A stretch of DNA of 21,889 nucleotides, from positions 1-21,889 of the forward strand of contig JBOHUE010000013.1 of the NCBI GenBank assembly GCA_050734185.1, in the 5' to 3' direction. The notes under the pieces were generated by a model. The model did not search any database, was not told the DNA's origin, and saw nothing but the letters and a program-made list of their open reading frames with translations. Source of the DNA: JAFALX01 sp050734185 (lineage in GTDB: Bacteria > Chloroflexota > Dormibacteria > Aeolococcales > Aeolococcaceae). Of the stretch, positions 8,072 to 16,465 are shown piece after piece. The position numbers and the translations under genes are program-made. Each line of letters starts with the position of its first letter. The stretch's first letter is position 1.

Positions 8072-8758
8072 GTGCGCCGGTTCGGGCGCCGCGGTAGCTG
8101 GTGTGCGAGCCGGCGCTGGTTTACACAGACCAGAGTTCGCGACACGGCGGCGATTCTTGTCGCGGCGGGCATGGTGGGCGGACTGATCGCAGGCGCATCT
8201 GCGCCGCGCACCGGGCCGCGGTCGCTCCCACGGCCTGCGCCGACACCAGGAGCGGCGCTCCGCGCGCCCGGCTTGCAACCGTCGCCGGTTGCGCCGACTC
8301 CTGACCGCGTGCCCGCCGGTCCCGGTACCGATCTCGCGCGGCTCGTCATCCCGAGGATTGCGGTGAATGCTGCGGTCGAAGATGTCGGACTGGACAACTC
8401 GGGATCAATGGGCGTCCCGTTGTCCTCGGCGGACGTGGGGTGGTTCAGCCCGGGTCCCTGGCCCGGCCAGGATGGCGACGCCGTCATCGACGGCCACCTC
8501 GACTGGCGTGGCATCCCTGCGGTGTTCTGGAACCTGGGTGCGCTGAAGCCCGGAGACACAATCAGCGTCTCCCGCAAGGATCAGAGCTTGACCTTCCGCG
8601 TCACGCGCGTCACAGCGTACGCGCTGAACGAAGAGCCAGCCTACCTCTTCGCCTCAGCTGGGACGCCGCTGTTGTCGCTAATCACGTGCGCGGGGGCGTG
8701 GGACAGCGACCATCAGATCTACGATCAGCGGCTCGTCGTCGACGCAATGCTTGTGTAG
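8072..8758 (+). CDS. Class F-like sortase
   Basis: The protein has 228 residues, starting at GTG. It has a basic N-terminus, one membrane helix (about 25-43), a Pro/Ala-rich linker and a sortase domain (about 88-228). The catalytic set is visible: His142 in VIDGHLDW, Cys206 in LSLITCAG and Arg220 in DQRLVV. Layout and length fit the class F/D-like sortases of actinobacteria, which cleave an LPxTG-type motif and attach the protein to the cell wall. The gene begins 20 bases after the Asp-box gene, whose product ends in FPNTG, hydrophobic stretch and Arg tail, so that protein is the likely dedicated substrate. No strong ribosome site precedes the GTG; coupling to the upstream gene is possible. 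Sortase identity is firm; the class is less so. Confidence 0.9.
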   Translation: MRRFGRRGSWCASRRWFTQTRVRDTAAILVAAGMVGGLIAGASAPRTGPRSLPRPAPTPGAALRAPGLQPSPVAPTPDRVPAGPGTDLARLVIPRIAVNAAVEDVGLDNSGSMGVPLSSADVGWFSPGPWPGQDGDAVIDGHLDWRGIPAVFWNLGALKPGDTISVSRKDQSLTFRVTRVTAYALNEEPAYLFASAGTPLLSLITCAGAWDSDHQIYDQRLVVDAMLV

Positions 8759-8770
8759 CTGGAGGCGAAA

Positions 8771-9034
8771 ATGCTCAGTGTGCCCCCAGAGCTGAGCGCG
8801 CTCAAGGCCTACGCGGATAGCCGCGAAGAGCGCACGGTGCATCGTGAGCTCGGTAGCGATGTCGTTCAGCGTCTGAATCGCGAGTCTCGGCGGCTCATCC
8901 CGATTGCACGCGCTGAGCGTGTCAATGGGCGCTGTGCGCTGTTTCGGGGCGGCGTCATGCCACTGTGGGTATGCGTACTTCCAGTTCGTCTCCATCAAGG
9001 TGGTGCGTCTGTTAGTGATTGGCTCGAGGGGTGA
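8771..9034 (+). CDS. Possible small hypothetical protein
   Basis: An 87-codon frame follows the sortase by 12 bases. GGAGG lies 5 bases before the ATG, which is the main support. The product begins MLSVPPELSALKAYADSREE and is charged in the first half with no domain, signal peptide or membrane segment that I recognise. It could be a tail gene of the sortase operon, a relic, or a chance frame in GC-rich DNA. Confidence 0.3.
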   Translation: MLSVPPELSALKAYADSREERTVHRELGSDVVQRLNRESRRLIPIARAERVNGRCALFRGGVMPLWVCVLPVRLHQGGASVSDWLEG

Positions 9035-9127
9035 TCCGCTTGCTTCGGGCTACGAGCGCCCGCCGGACTAGCCGGCGTCCGAGCCGTGGAGGAAGGAGGA
9101 GACGCTCGCCTAAGTGAGGATGATTGA

Positions 9128-9937
9128 GTGGTGCGGCTACGCGGTTCGGGGACCCTCGAACATGCCATCCAGACTCTCAACGAACGTGTCCAGCTGGTGC
9201 GGAACACCACCTCGATGGGCAGGGGTATCGGCGCAGCCCAGCAGGCGTGGCTGCGGTGGTGGGAGGCTACCGACGCGCAGCTGCGCAATCTGTTCGTCGA
9301 GTCGGACGTCGCTGAAAACCTCTATCGCATGGCCCTTGACGTTCAGCATCTCGACGACGGCGAAGGCGCCTATGTGCACCTCGGCCGAATCGTGGAGGTC
9401 TCGCATGCCAAGCTCACGGAGCTCATTGCTGAACTCAAGGCACTTCGCCCCATCGTCTCCCGACAAGGCAGCATTGTCGTCCCCGACACATCAGCTTTCA
9501 TCGAAGGACAGAGTCCCCTCACCGCCCATCTGCACGCGGTTGCGCGGCTCGACGCTGACGAGCCCGTGCGGATCGTGATTCCGATCATCGTTATCGAGCA
9601 GCTCGACGACCTCAAGAGGCGGCCCAATCAGCGCGTCGCCGCCCGGGCGCGCGAGGTCCTCCGAACCCTCTGGGTCGGTGCTGCGCCGGACGGCACGATT
9701 CCACTGGCCGGCGGCACCGGCGCTGAGATCCTGCTTGATCAGCCGACGCACCTGCGTCGTCCAGTTGAAGACGTAGAGATCATCGATCGAGCCCTCTTTT
9801 TGCAGGAACTGACGGGGCGCTCTGTAACGCTGCTCGCGTGCGATTACGCCATGCTCTTCCGGGCTCGGCAGCAAGGCTTGGCGGCCGTCGAGATGCCATC
9901 GACCGCCACTGACGCTGCGGCTACCGGCGACGGCTGA
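9128..9937 (+). CDS. PIN-domain protein (putative ribonuclease)
   Basis: The protein has 269 residues from a GTG preceded by a GAGG-type site. Residues 1-110 are mostly helical. Residues 115-255 form a PIN domain: Asp120 in VPDTSAF, Glu157 in VIEQLDDLKRR, Asp220 in VEIIDRA and Asp239 in LACDYAML give the four acidic residues that bind metal in PIN nucleases. The family cuts RNA, often tRNA or mRNA, either as toxins or as housekeeping enzymes. No antitoxin-like partner is adjacent, and the length with an N-terminal extension is unlike short VapC toxins, so a non-toxin role is more likely. It is 369 bases from the sortase gene and has no evident link to the surface module. Confidence 0.8.
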   Translation: MVRLRGSGTLEHAIQTLNERVQLVRNTTSMGRGIGAAQQAWLRWWEATDAQLRNLFVESDVAENLYRMALDVQHLDDGEGAYVHLGRIVEVSHAKLTELIAELKALRPIVSRQGSIVVPDTSAFIEGQSPLTAHLHAVARLDADEPVRIVIPIIVIEQLDDLKRRPNQRVAARAREVLRTLWVGAAPDGTIPLAGGTGAEILLDQPTHLRRPVEDVEIIDRALFLQELTGRSVTLLACDYAMLFRARQQGLAAVEMPSTATDAAATGDG

Positions 9938-10342
9938 GAGCTATCACGATAGGCGATCACTCCTGGTAACGAGGTTGACCGGGCGGGCCGGGACGGGACG
10001 GTGCGAGTCGGCCGACGACCATAGGATGCAGGCGCCCGTACCGAAAGAGGGACGGCCGATTTGTCAGTTCAGAGAGGATGCGGCAGATGCATGCCGCGAT
10101 GCGCCAGACATCCCACGACGCTCAGGGTGCCCAGCAGGGCTGAAGGCCGTATCTCGCTTCGAGCCAAGGCGTCGCGCAGCAGGCGAGTAGTCATGAATGT
10201 CCCCCGAACCCTGGGGCGGCCGACCTGCCCGGGCCCTGCACGCCTGGTTGACGTTCCGCGTCAATCACCTCATTGGTCAGAATCGAACGCCAACTTCCGC
10301 TGCCAGTGTGACGGTGCGGCCCGTTCCATCCAGGACGGCGTC
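9938..10342. other. Intergenic stretch between convergent genes
   Basis: No gene is supported in these 405 bases. I see two short inverted repeats: CTATC-AC-GATAG at 9941-9952 just after the PIN gene, and TTGACG-TTCCG-CGTCAA at 10248-10264, which lies behind the propeller lipoprotein gene. Neither has a T-run, so I do not call terminators. Confidence 0.4.
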
Positions 10343-11317
10343 TCAACGCGGGACGCTAAATTCGGTCACCGCGCCGTGGCGCGTGATTCTGCCGATGCGG
10401 GCGCTAGCAAACTCCGTGAACCAGAGGGCGCCGTCCGGCCCAGCCACGATTCCAAGCGGCCCAGACGATTTCCGTCGGAGCGCGAATTCGTGGATCTGCC
10501 CGGTGCTGGAGATACTGCCGATGCGGCTGGCGGAGTTCTCCGTGAACCAGATCTGATTGTCCGGTCCGAGGGTAAGACCGTCCGGACCGCTCGCCGGACT
10601 GGGCAGCGGATACTCGGTGAAGCTTCCGGACAGCGTTATGCGCCCGATGCGGTTGCCGGTCTTCTCGGTAAACCACATTGCGCCGTCGGCTCCCGCCGTG
10701 ATCTGCGACGGCCCGCAACTCGGTGTCGGACACGCGTGATCGACGACCTCGCCACGTGGTGAGATGCTTCCGATGCGATTGGCGACCGGGTCGGTGAACC
10801 ACAGGTTCGCGTCTGGCCCGACCGTGAGGTCCTCCGCCTCGCTGTTCTCGGCGCGCAGCGGATGGTCACTGAGCGAGCCGCTCGCTCCGATAGTGCCGAC
10901 CACCGGCTCGAACCCGTACGCGAACCAGGGTTCGCCGTTGGCCGTGAACGTGATCGCTCTCGTGTACGACGACACCGGGATCCGGGTCACGCTGCCGTCC
11001 GGTGCCATGCGTCCGAGTTCCTTGTGGGCGCTGTCCGAGAACCACACGGTGCCGTCGCGTATCGCGATGCCGACAGGCTCGGTGCGCGCCGGAGAGAGCC
11101 CGAACTGCGTGATGACACCGCTGGTCGTGATCCGCCCGATGCGGCCGCCGCTGAACTCACTGAACCACAGGGCGGAGGTGCCGTCGCTGACGATCGCGGC
11201 GGGATTGAGTGGAGCTGGTGCCCCGCCTTCCGCGATCGTGGTCGACGGGTGCGGGCTTGCTGACGGTGTGCTCGGCCCGCATGCGCCCGCGGCCATGACG
11301 GCAATGAGTACCGCCAC
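10343..11317 (-). CDS. Vgb-like seven-bladed beta-propeller lipoprotein
   Basis: From the GTG at 11317 the protein has 324 residues. Seven repeats of the type xLWFTExxxxRIGRIxxxGxxxE run through residues 50-324, the pattern of virginiamycin B lyase (Vgb)-like/NHL propellers. MAAGAC near the N-terminus resembles a loose lipobox, so membrane attachment by lipid is likely. From that GTG the signal peptide lacks positive charge; the same frame continues upstream through LRRAPW to a CTG at 11380, and this would supply the missing basic residues, so the true start may be there. I see no His in the P-x-G-[IVL] blade loops expected of a lyase active site, and many Vgb-like proteins are not enzymes. 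It follows the second Asp-box gene by about 75 bases on the same strand and is probably in that operon. Confidence 0.8.
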   Translation of the reverse strand: MAVLIAVMAAGACGPSTPSASPHPSTTIAEGGAPAPLNPAAIVSDGTSALWFSEFSGGRIGRITTSGVITQFGLSPARTEPVGIAIRDGTVWFSDSAHKELGRMAPDGSVTRIPVSSYTRAITFTANGEPWFAYGFEPVVGTIGASGSLSDHPLRAENSEAEDLTVGPDANLWFTDPVANRIGSISPRGEVVDHACPTPSCGPSQITAGADGAMWFTEKTGNRIGRITLSGSFTEYPLPSPASGPDGLTLGPDNQIWFTENSASRIGSISSTGQIHEFALRRKSSGPLGIVAGPDGALWFTEFASARIGRITRHGAVTEFSVPR

Positions 11318-11392
11318 CCATGGCGCACGCCGGAGTGGAGCGGCGTGCGCAGGATGGGCGTCGGTTCCGTGGGTGCTCAGCGGCCGCTCTGT

Positions 11393-12976
11393 TTATGAAT
11401 GCGCACGCCGCCACCGCCGAAGAGCGATGGACACGACCGCGATCACCACTATCAACGCGGCGGCTGCAGCGACCGCGATGACGATGATACGTCCGGAATC
11501 CGAGCCGCCCTGAGCGGACGTCGCATCACTCGCCGTACGCACGGCGCTCAGCCGCGCGAAGAGCACGTCCTGGCGCCCGTCGGTCAGGGTGCCGCGGCGG
11601 CTGTCCGCCCACACGAGCAGCGTGCTGCCATCCGTCGCGCTGAGCCCGAAGTGGCGGCCGAACCAGGCTCCGCGTGACGGATCGCTCGGTGGCTGCGCAC
11701 CACCCGGCGGCCGCGCCGGCCCGATGGATGCGTTGGACGCCTGATCGCTGACGAGCTGTCCGGCAGCGAAGGTCGCGCCCCCATCGGTGGACGACGCGGT
11801 GTAGATCGACTGCGTGCGCGTCCCTGTCGCGTCGGCCGGAGTCAGATCCGCGTAGCCCATGTCGATTCGGCCGTTCGGCGCCACGGCAAGCATCGCCCGG
11901 TCCTGCTCATCCGCGTCATGTCCCGCCGGTGGTGTGACCACCTGTGGTTGGAACCACTGCGCGCCGCGATCGCTCGACCGAGCGACGACGACGCGGTTGA
12001 GGTCGGCCTGCGGCTCCCACCATGCAATCACCAGCGGCTGGAGACTGGCTCTGGCCGTCATCGTGAGCAGCCGCGAGAATCGCCACGGGTCGTTGGCCCC
12101 GCTCGCGATGTGGTCATCGACGGTCACCATCTGGCCGAACGACGCGCCATTGTCTGTGCTCGTTCGCACGTGCGCCAGCAGCGGGGGACAGCCGTTCGCC
12201 GGGCAGGGTGTTGCGCCGCCCTGCCCTTTCGCCACGCTCCATGCGGTCGCGTCCAGCCAGGCTACGACAACACGGCCGGAGCCGGCAACCATCGCAACGC
12301 TTCCCGTCTTGGTCTCCTCAGCTGGGCTGATTCGCACAGGTGACGAGAACGTGTGACCGTGATCGGAGCTCGAAGCAGTCTCGACCACCGTGTCCTGCGA
12401 GAACTGTAGGTAGTGAAGCCACGCGATGGACACGCGACCATTCGACACGTCCACCGCGATCGACGGCTGGTAGTAGCCGAGGTCAGTGGTGTCCGTCGAC
12501 GACGGCGCGACCGGAACCAGCGGCGCGAACGTCCTGCCTCCGTCGGACGACGACGTCACTGACACCGTGCTGACGTTGAATCGGTTCGAGTCCGATGCCT
12601 GAACGACATAGTACAGAGTGCCCTCCGGGCCGAAGCTGAGGGCAGTGTCGCGACACGTGTCGTAGCCCGCCGGCAGCGGGAGCTGCCCGCCGGGACCCGC
12701 GACGACGCTGTTGGTCCAAGTCGCCCCAGTGTCGCGCGACAGCGAGAGACCGCACGGCGGCTTCTGGAGGCCGTCCTGGTACGACACCGCGAGGTGTGCT
12801 GCGTTGTGCGGATCGACGACGAGTGTCGGCTCCTGATAGGAGTGCGGCACGTCGGGGGTGACCTGGATGTTCGCCACCGTCGCGGTTGCGTTGATGGAGG
12901 TCGCCATGAGGCCGCCGAAGAGCGCGACTGCAATCAGCGAGCGCCCGCCGAGTCGCCGTGCTCGGGCAGCACTCAT
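11393..12976 (-). CDS. Asp-box (BNR/sialidase-like) beta-propeller membrane protein, copy 2
   Basis: The protein has 527 residues from the ATG at 12976, which overlaps the stop of the preceding gene as ATGA; this fixes the start. A signal peptide (about 1-33, with RARRLGGR) is followed by six Asp-boxes (SRDTGATW, SSDGGRTF, SSDHGHTF, STDNGASF, SSDRGAQW, STDGGATF). It matches the 6348-8051 protein along its length: SYQEPTLVVDP, AHLAVSYQDGLQKPPC, ASGANDPWRFS, DADEQDRA, GRIDMGYADLTPAD and WADSRRGT all have counterparts. The C-terminus differs: a membrane helix (about 496-519) and RRWRRAHS without any LPxTG-like motif, so it is membrane-held rather than sortase-anchored. No sialidase active-site set is evident. 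Confidence 0.88.
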   Translation of the reverse strand: MSAARARRLGGRSLIAVALFGGLMATSINATATVANIQVTPDVPHSYQEPTLVVDPHNAAHLAVSYQDGLQKPPCGLSLSRDTGATWTNSVVAGPGGQLPLPAGYDTCRDTALSFGPEGTLYYVVQASDSNRFNVSTVSVTSSSDGGRTFAPLVPVAPSSTDTTDLGYYQPSIAVDVSNGRVSIAWLHYLQFSQDTVVETASSSDHGHTFSSPVRISPAEETKTGSVAMVAGSGRVVVAWLDATAWSVAKGQGGATPCPANGCPPLLAHVRTSTDNGASFGQMVTVDDHIASGANDPWRFSRLLTMTARASLQPLVIAWWEPQADLNRVVVARSSDRGAQWFQPQVVTPPAGHDADEQDRAMLAVAPNGRIDMGYADLTPADATGTRTQSIYTASSTDGGATFAAGQLVSDQASNASIGPARPPGGAQPPSDPSRGAWFGRHFGLSATDGSTLLVWADSRRGTLTDGRQDVLFARLSAVRTASDATSAQGGSDSGRIIVIAVAAAAALIVVIAVVSIALRRWRRAHS

Positions 12977-13641
12977 GCGTTGCGGGAGTGATCGCCGGTG
13001 GTCGCAGCCACATTCTGGTCGTCGCTGGCGAGTGAACGCTCCCACATGTCCAGCGCGGCCCTGCGTTCGCGTGCGCGCGTGGCACAACGCCGCGCCACCG
13101 CCCAGACGGAGAATCCGAGCAGCGCGACGAGCGCCGCGCCGGCGCTTGCAGCAAGAAGCGCTGCGACCGGGAATACGTGCGCGGCCGCGGCGCTCGCAGC
13201 AGCGGAGCCGCCCGCCCCCTGTGCACGCTGCACGTTCGAGACCATACTGACGACAACTCGTGCCGGGGTGCCGGAGACCGCCTCGCCACGCGCGTCCACC
13301 TCCGAGGCAACCATCACGTGGTATCCGAGTGCGAACCCGCCAGTTGGAATGGATGCGCTGAAATCACCGTTCTGGTCGGGCCGCCCCGACCACAAGAGGA
13401 CATGTGTGGTGGCGTCCCGCACCTCTATCGGTGAGAGCGCGGGGTCGGTCGCGAAATGCCGGCCGTTGAGCGTCATCGGCTGACCTAGCGGCACGGGACC
13501 GCCGGAGGCCTCGAGGGTCGCCAACGAGGTGCATGCGACGACCGATACGGCCGCAGCGATCAGCGTGGCGAACGTCGCGACGCTCGCAAACAGGGCTACT
13601 CCAACCGGATGGCGCCGAACTCCGTACACCACTTGAAACAC
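12973..13641 (-). CDS. Secreted Ig-like membrane protein with CTSLATL N-terminus, copy 2
   Basis: From the GTG at 13641 the protein has 222 residues. A TTG at 13647 is in frame, but GGGAGG is only 2 bases from it and 8 bases from the GTG, so the GTG is preferred. The signal segment ends SVVAC, a fair lipobox with Cys37, followed by TSLATL exactly as in the protein at 5371. A beta-rich domain (about 45-138; GQPMTLNGRHF, FALGYHVMVASEV) resembles an IPT/Ig sandwich. A short Ala/Gly linker, a membrane helix (about 155-181) and an Arg-rich cytoplasmic tail follow. It lacks the tandem-repeat stalk of its paralogue. Its stop overlaps the start of the Asp-box gene (ATGA), so the two are translationally coupled. 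Function unknown. Confidence 0.82.
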   Translation of the reverse strand: MFQVVYGVRRHPVGVALFASVATFATLIAAAVSVVACTSLATLEASGGPVPLGQPMTLNGRHFATDPALSPIEVRDATTHVLLWSGRPDQNGDFSASIPTGGFALGYHVMVASEVDARGEAVSGTPARVVVSMVSNVQRAQGAGGSAAASAAAAHVFPVAALLAASAGAALVALLGFSVWAVARRCATRARERRAALDMWERSLASDDQNVAATTGDHSRNA

Positions 13642-13685
13642 CTTCAAATCCTCCCGATCCTTGGCCGCAGTCTGCCGCCCAGTAC

Positions 13686-13719
13686 CCCGCGTGTCATGAG
13701 TGGCGACTACTCACGCGGG
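13686..13719. promoter_or_regulatory. Inverted repeat in the divergent control region, candidate operator
   Basis: CCCGCGTG (13686-13693) and CACGCGGG (13712-13719) are perfect 8-bp arms; AGT and ACT inside them extend the symmetry. It lies 45-78 bases before the GTG of the CTSLATL gene. The minus strand here contains CTCATGACA (13700-13692), also present at 5275-5283 in the same orientation upstream of the other CTSLATL gene. Confidence 0.45.
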
Positions 13720-13762
13720 CGCGGTGGGTTGGCATGGTGCTCACGTGCGAGTGGGAGGAGGA

Positions 13763-13778
13763 TCGACACCTGTGTCGA
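13763..13778. promoter_or_regulatory. Perfect 7+2+7 inverted repeat at the regulator promoter
   Basis: TCGACAC-CT-GTGTCGA. It covers the place of the -35 region of the promoter predicted for the regulator at 13810, so binding there would block or modulate that gene. Autoregulation is a natural guess but unproven. Confidence 0.5.
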
Positions 13779-13797
13779 AGTCTCGGACGCCGCATCC

Positions 13798-13810
13798 TAG
13801 AATCGCCCCA
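13798..13810 (+). promoter_or_regulatory. -10 element giving a probable leaderless transcript
   Basis: TAGAAT at 13798-13803 ends 6 bases before the ATG at 13810, and no Shine-Dalgarno sequence precedes that ATG. Transcription would then start at or next to the A of the start codon. Leaderless mRNAs are common in Actinomycetota. Confidence 0.5.
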
Positions 13811-16452
13811 TGCTGGAAGGCCTGCCGTTCGTCGGACGGCGGCTCGAGCTCGAGCGCGTCGCTGAGCTTCTCGACGCGGAGCGTTCGATCGCCGTGCTTC
13901 TCCGGGGCCCCGAGGGTGCCGGGACTTCACGGCTCGCGCGTGAGATCGCCAGCGCCGCGCGTGCGCGAGGATGGACAACCTGCGAGGTGGCAGCGACCGA
14001 CGCTGCGCAGGGGATTCCCTTCGGAGTGTTCGCCCACCTCGCCCCTGAGAGCGAGCGCGCAGACACTCTCACGCTGCTCGTGCGCGCCCCTCAGTGGTTG
14101 CCTGGCGCTGACGGCACAGGCCGCCGGCTGTTGATCGTCGATGACGCCAACACACTCGACGATGCGTCATGGGCCCTCGTGAGCCGCCTCGTGAGCGGCG
14201 AGACCGCTTCCGCCGTTCTCTGTCTTGGCGCCGGCCTGCCGCTACCGCCGACGATCCTGAAGCTGCTTCGTGCCCGCCGCGCTGTTCACGTCGACGTGAC
14301 CGACCTGCCCCCCGACGCGCTCGGCGACATCATCCGCGCCGCCCTCGACGGCCCCGTTGATCGCGGCTTCCTCGTTCACGTTACAGACATGATCGGCAGC
14401 AACCTGGTACTGCTCGACTCGCTTCTGGACGATGGCCTCGCGTCGCAGACCCTGAGCTGTGCCGGCGGCGGGGCATGGCGCTGGTCTGGCAACGAGATGG
14501 TCCTCGGCGCCAGGCTCACGCCGGTGGTCCACGACTGGATTCAGCGCATCCCATCGCGGGATCGCGCCGTGCTCGAGGTCATCAGTGCGGCGGCGCCACG
14601 CATCGAACTTGAGGTGCTGCAACACATCGCCGATTTGGCTGCAATCGAGATGCTCGACGACCATGGCGACATCGTGGTGACGCAGGACGGCCGCCGCACC
14701 TTCGTCAGCGTTCGTCTCGGCGTGTATCGCGAGGCGCTGACCAGGCTCATGCCGCCGCTGCGCGGGCGCTCGGTCCGGGGAAGGCTTGCTGCTGCGGTCG
14801 ACATGGTGGGCGCGCGGCGCGCGCAGGATCCGTTGCGCACGATCACGTGGCGCCTTGACGCTCACGAGCCCGTCGGCGCGGGCGATCTGGCCGAGGCGGC
14901 GGGTCTCGCTCTCAGGGTCGACAGCCACAAGCTCGCGGAGCGACTCGCGCAGGCCGCTATCGCGCGGGGCGGAGGCGTGGCAGCGCAGATGACGCTCGCC
15001 CGAGCGCTCGTCGGCCGTCAGCGGCCGGGCGATGTCGAAGACCTGCTCAAGCGCGTGGACTGGGCTGGGCTCGACGACGCACAGCGCGCCGACCTCGTGA
15101 TCCTCCGCGCGACCAACCTGATGCGCGGCCTGCAGCGTCTCGACGACGCGGACGCGGTGCTGGGCGGTGCGGAGCCGTCGATTGTAACGGCCACCCACCG
15201 CGTCGACGTGATGGCGATTCGCGCGTATGTCCTCTACCTCCGCGGCCGGTTCGCGGACGCGTTGGAGCTGACGGATCGCATCGTGAGCCGGCCTGCTGAG
15301 GCGAGTGCAGCGGCGCGTGCCCGCGTGATGGCCATCCGCGGCGCCGTGTGGGCCGTCTGCGGCCGTCCTGAACAGGCGCTCACCGCAATCGAGACGGCTC
15401 TGGCCCTGCCTCGCGAGGGCCGCGCGAGCGTCAGCCCCACCGCTGGCGAGATGCTCGGCCCGAAGTGGGAAGCGCTGTGGTACGCGGGACGCATCGGCGA
15501 AGCCGAGTCTCTTGCGGCCGAGCGGCACGCCGTCGCCCTGCGCACCCACGACGACCGCGAACGTGGGCGCGCGCTGCTGCAGCTCGGGCTGTGTGCGCGC
15601 GCGCGGGGCCGGCTGCGCACATCGATGCGATGGCTCGAGGAGGCGCTCGAGTTGACGCGCGGCAGATACCCGTTCCGGCTCGCCGCGACGCTCGCCGCAC
15701 TGGCGCAGGTGGCGGCGCAACTCGGCGATGCTGCCACCGCGCGCCGCTGCATGGCGCAGGCTGATGATGCGGGCAAGGGAGTTGTCGCCTTCGATGCGGC
15801 ACGCCTGGGACTCAGCCGCGCCTGGGCCCGGTGCGCGGAGGGGCTGATGACCGACGCGCGCGCTGACGCCGAGGCGGCGGCCGACGCGGCTGCGAGAGCG
15901 GGGTGCACCAGCCTGGAGGTCATCGCGCTCTACGACATCGCTCGGTTCGGCGATGCACGCGCCGTGGCCGCGCGGCTTGAAGGGCTTACTGAACAGGTCG
16001 AGGGCCGACTCTTGCAGACGATGTGCAGCGCGGGCACCGCGCTGAGCAGCCGCGACGGGCCGGCCCTGGACGATGTAGCCGCAGCCTTCGTGTCGATGGA
16101 TCTGCAGCTACTCGGCTTCGAGGCTGCAGCTGCCGCGTCCGCTGCGCACCGGCGCGGCGGTTACCCCGGGCGGGCTCGCGCCTCAGAGCGCACTGCCCGT
16201 GCGCTGCTCGAACAGTGCGAGGGTGCCCGCACGCCAGCGCTGGAGCTACTTGTCGACGGCGAGGCCGTCACAGTCCGCGAGCGTGAGGTCGCGACGCTTG
16301 CCGCGCAGGGACTTCCCAATCGCGCGATCGCCGCGCGTCTCGGTGTGTCGGTGAGGACGGTCGAGAACCTCTTGCACCGGGCGTACTCGAAGCTCGACGT
16401 GCACGCTCGCCAGGAGCTGGGTGCAGCGCTGAACCCCGTGTCCGGCGAATGA
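13810..16452 (+). CDS. LAL-type LuxR family transcriptional regulator, copy 2, with altered P-loop
   Basis: The protein has 880 residues. It begins MLEGLPFVGRRLELE, the usual start of this family. The Walker A place reads GPEGAGTS (33-40): Thr39 replaces the lysine that contacts phosphate. Walker B is RRLLIVDDAN (105-114). The middle is long, helical and TPR-like (LGLCARARGR, IARFGDA). The C-terminus (about 820-880) is a LuxR/GerE helix-turn-helix (VREREVATLAAQGL, then RAIAARLGVSVRTVENLLHR). It is a paralogue of the regulator at 2522-5221, with matching blocks along the second half, and is divergent from the second surface-protein operon, as copy 1 is from the first. ATP hydrolysis is probably lost or changed. 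The transcript appears leaderless. Confidence 0.9.
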   Translation: MLEGLPFVGRRLELERVAELLDAERSIAVLLRGPEGAGTSRLAREIASAARARGWTTCEVAATDAAQGIPFGVFAHLAPESERADTLTLLVRAPQWLPGADGTGRRLLIVDDANTLDDASWALVSRLVSGETASAVLCLGAGLPLPPTILKLLRARRAVHVDVTDLPPDALGDIIRAALDGPVDRGFLVHVTDMIGSNLVLLDSLLDDGLASQTLSCAGGGAWRWSGNEMVLGARLTPVVHDWIQRIPSRDRAVLEVISAAAPRIELEVLQHIADLAAIEMLDDHGDIVVTQDGRRTFVSVRLGVYREALTRLMPPLRGRSVRGRLAAAVDMVGARRAQDPLRTITWRLDAHEPVGAGDLAEAAGLALRVDSHKLAERLAQAAIARGGGVAAQMTLARALVGRQRPGDVEDLLKRVDWAGLDDAQRADLVILRATNLMRGLQRLDDADAVLGGAEPSIVTATHRVDVMAIRAYVLYLRGRFADALELTDRIVSRPAEASAAARARVMAIRGAVWAVCGRPEQALTAIETALALPREGRASVSPTAGEMLGPKWEALWYAGRIGEAESLAAERHAVALRTHDDRERGRALLQLGLCARARGRLRTSMRWLEEALELTRGRYPFRLAATLAALAQVAAQLGDAATARRCMAQADDAGKGVVAFDAARLGLSRAWARCAEGLMTDARADAEAAADAAARAGCTSLEVIALYDIARFGDARAVAARLEGLTEQVEGRLLQTMCSAGTALSSRDGPALDDVAAAFVSMDLQLLGFEAAAAASAAHRRGGYPGRARASERTARALLEQCEGARTPALELLVDGEAVTVREREVATLAAQGLPNRAIAARLGVSVRTVENLLHRAYSKLDVHARQELGAALNPVSGE

Positions 16453-16465
16453 CAGGATCAGAGAT

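Noticed and set aside
8678..8998. Minus-strand frame of 106 codons across the sortase end
   Set aside because: No ribosome site or motif; it overlaps the catalytic C-terminus of the sortase in antisense.
9128..9937. PIN gene as toxin of a VapBC-type toxin-antitoxin pair
   Set aside because: No short DNA-binding antitoxin gene adjoins it, and the protein is about twice the usual VapC length.
14242..15720. 492-codon open frame antisense to the second LAL regulator
   Set aside because: Arg/His/Pro-rich composition with no domain; it shadows a well-supported gene in GC-rich DNA where antisense frames stay open.
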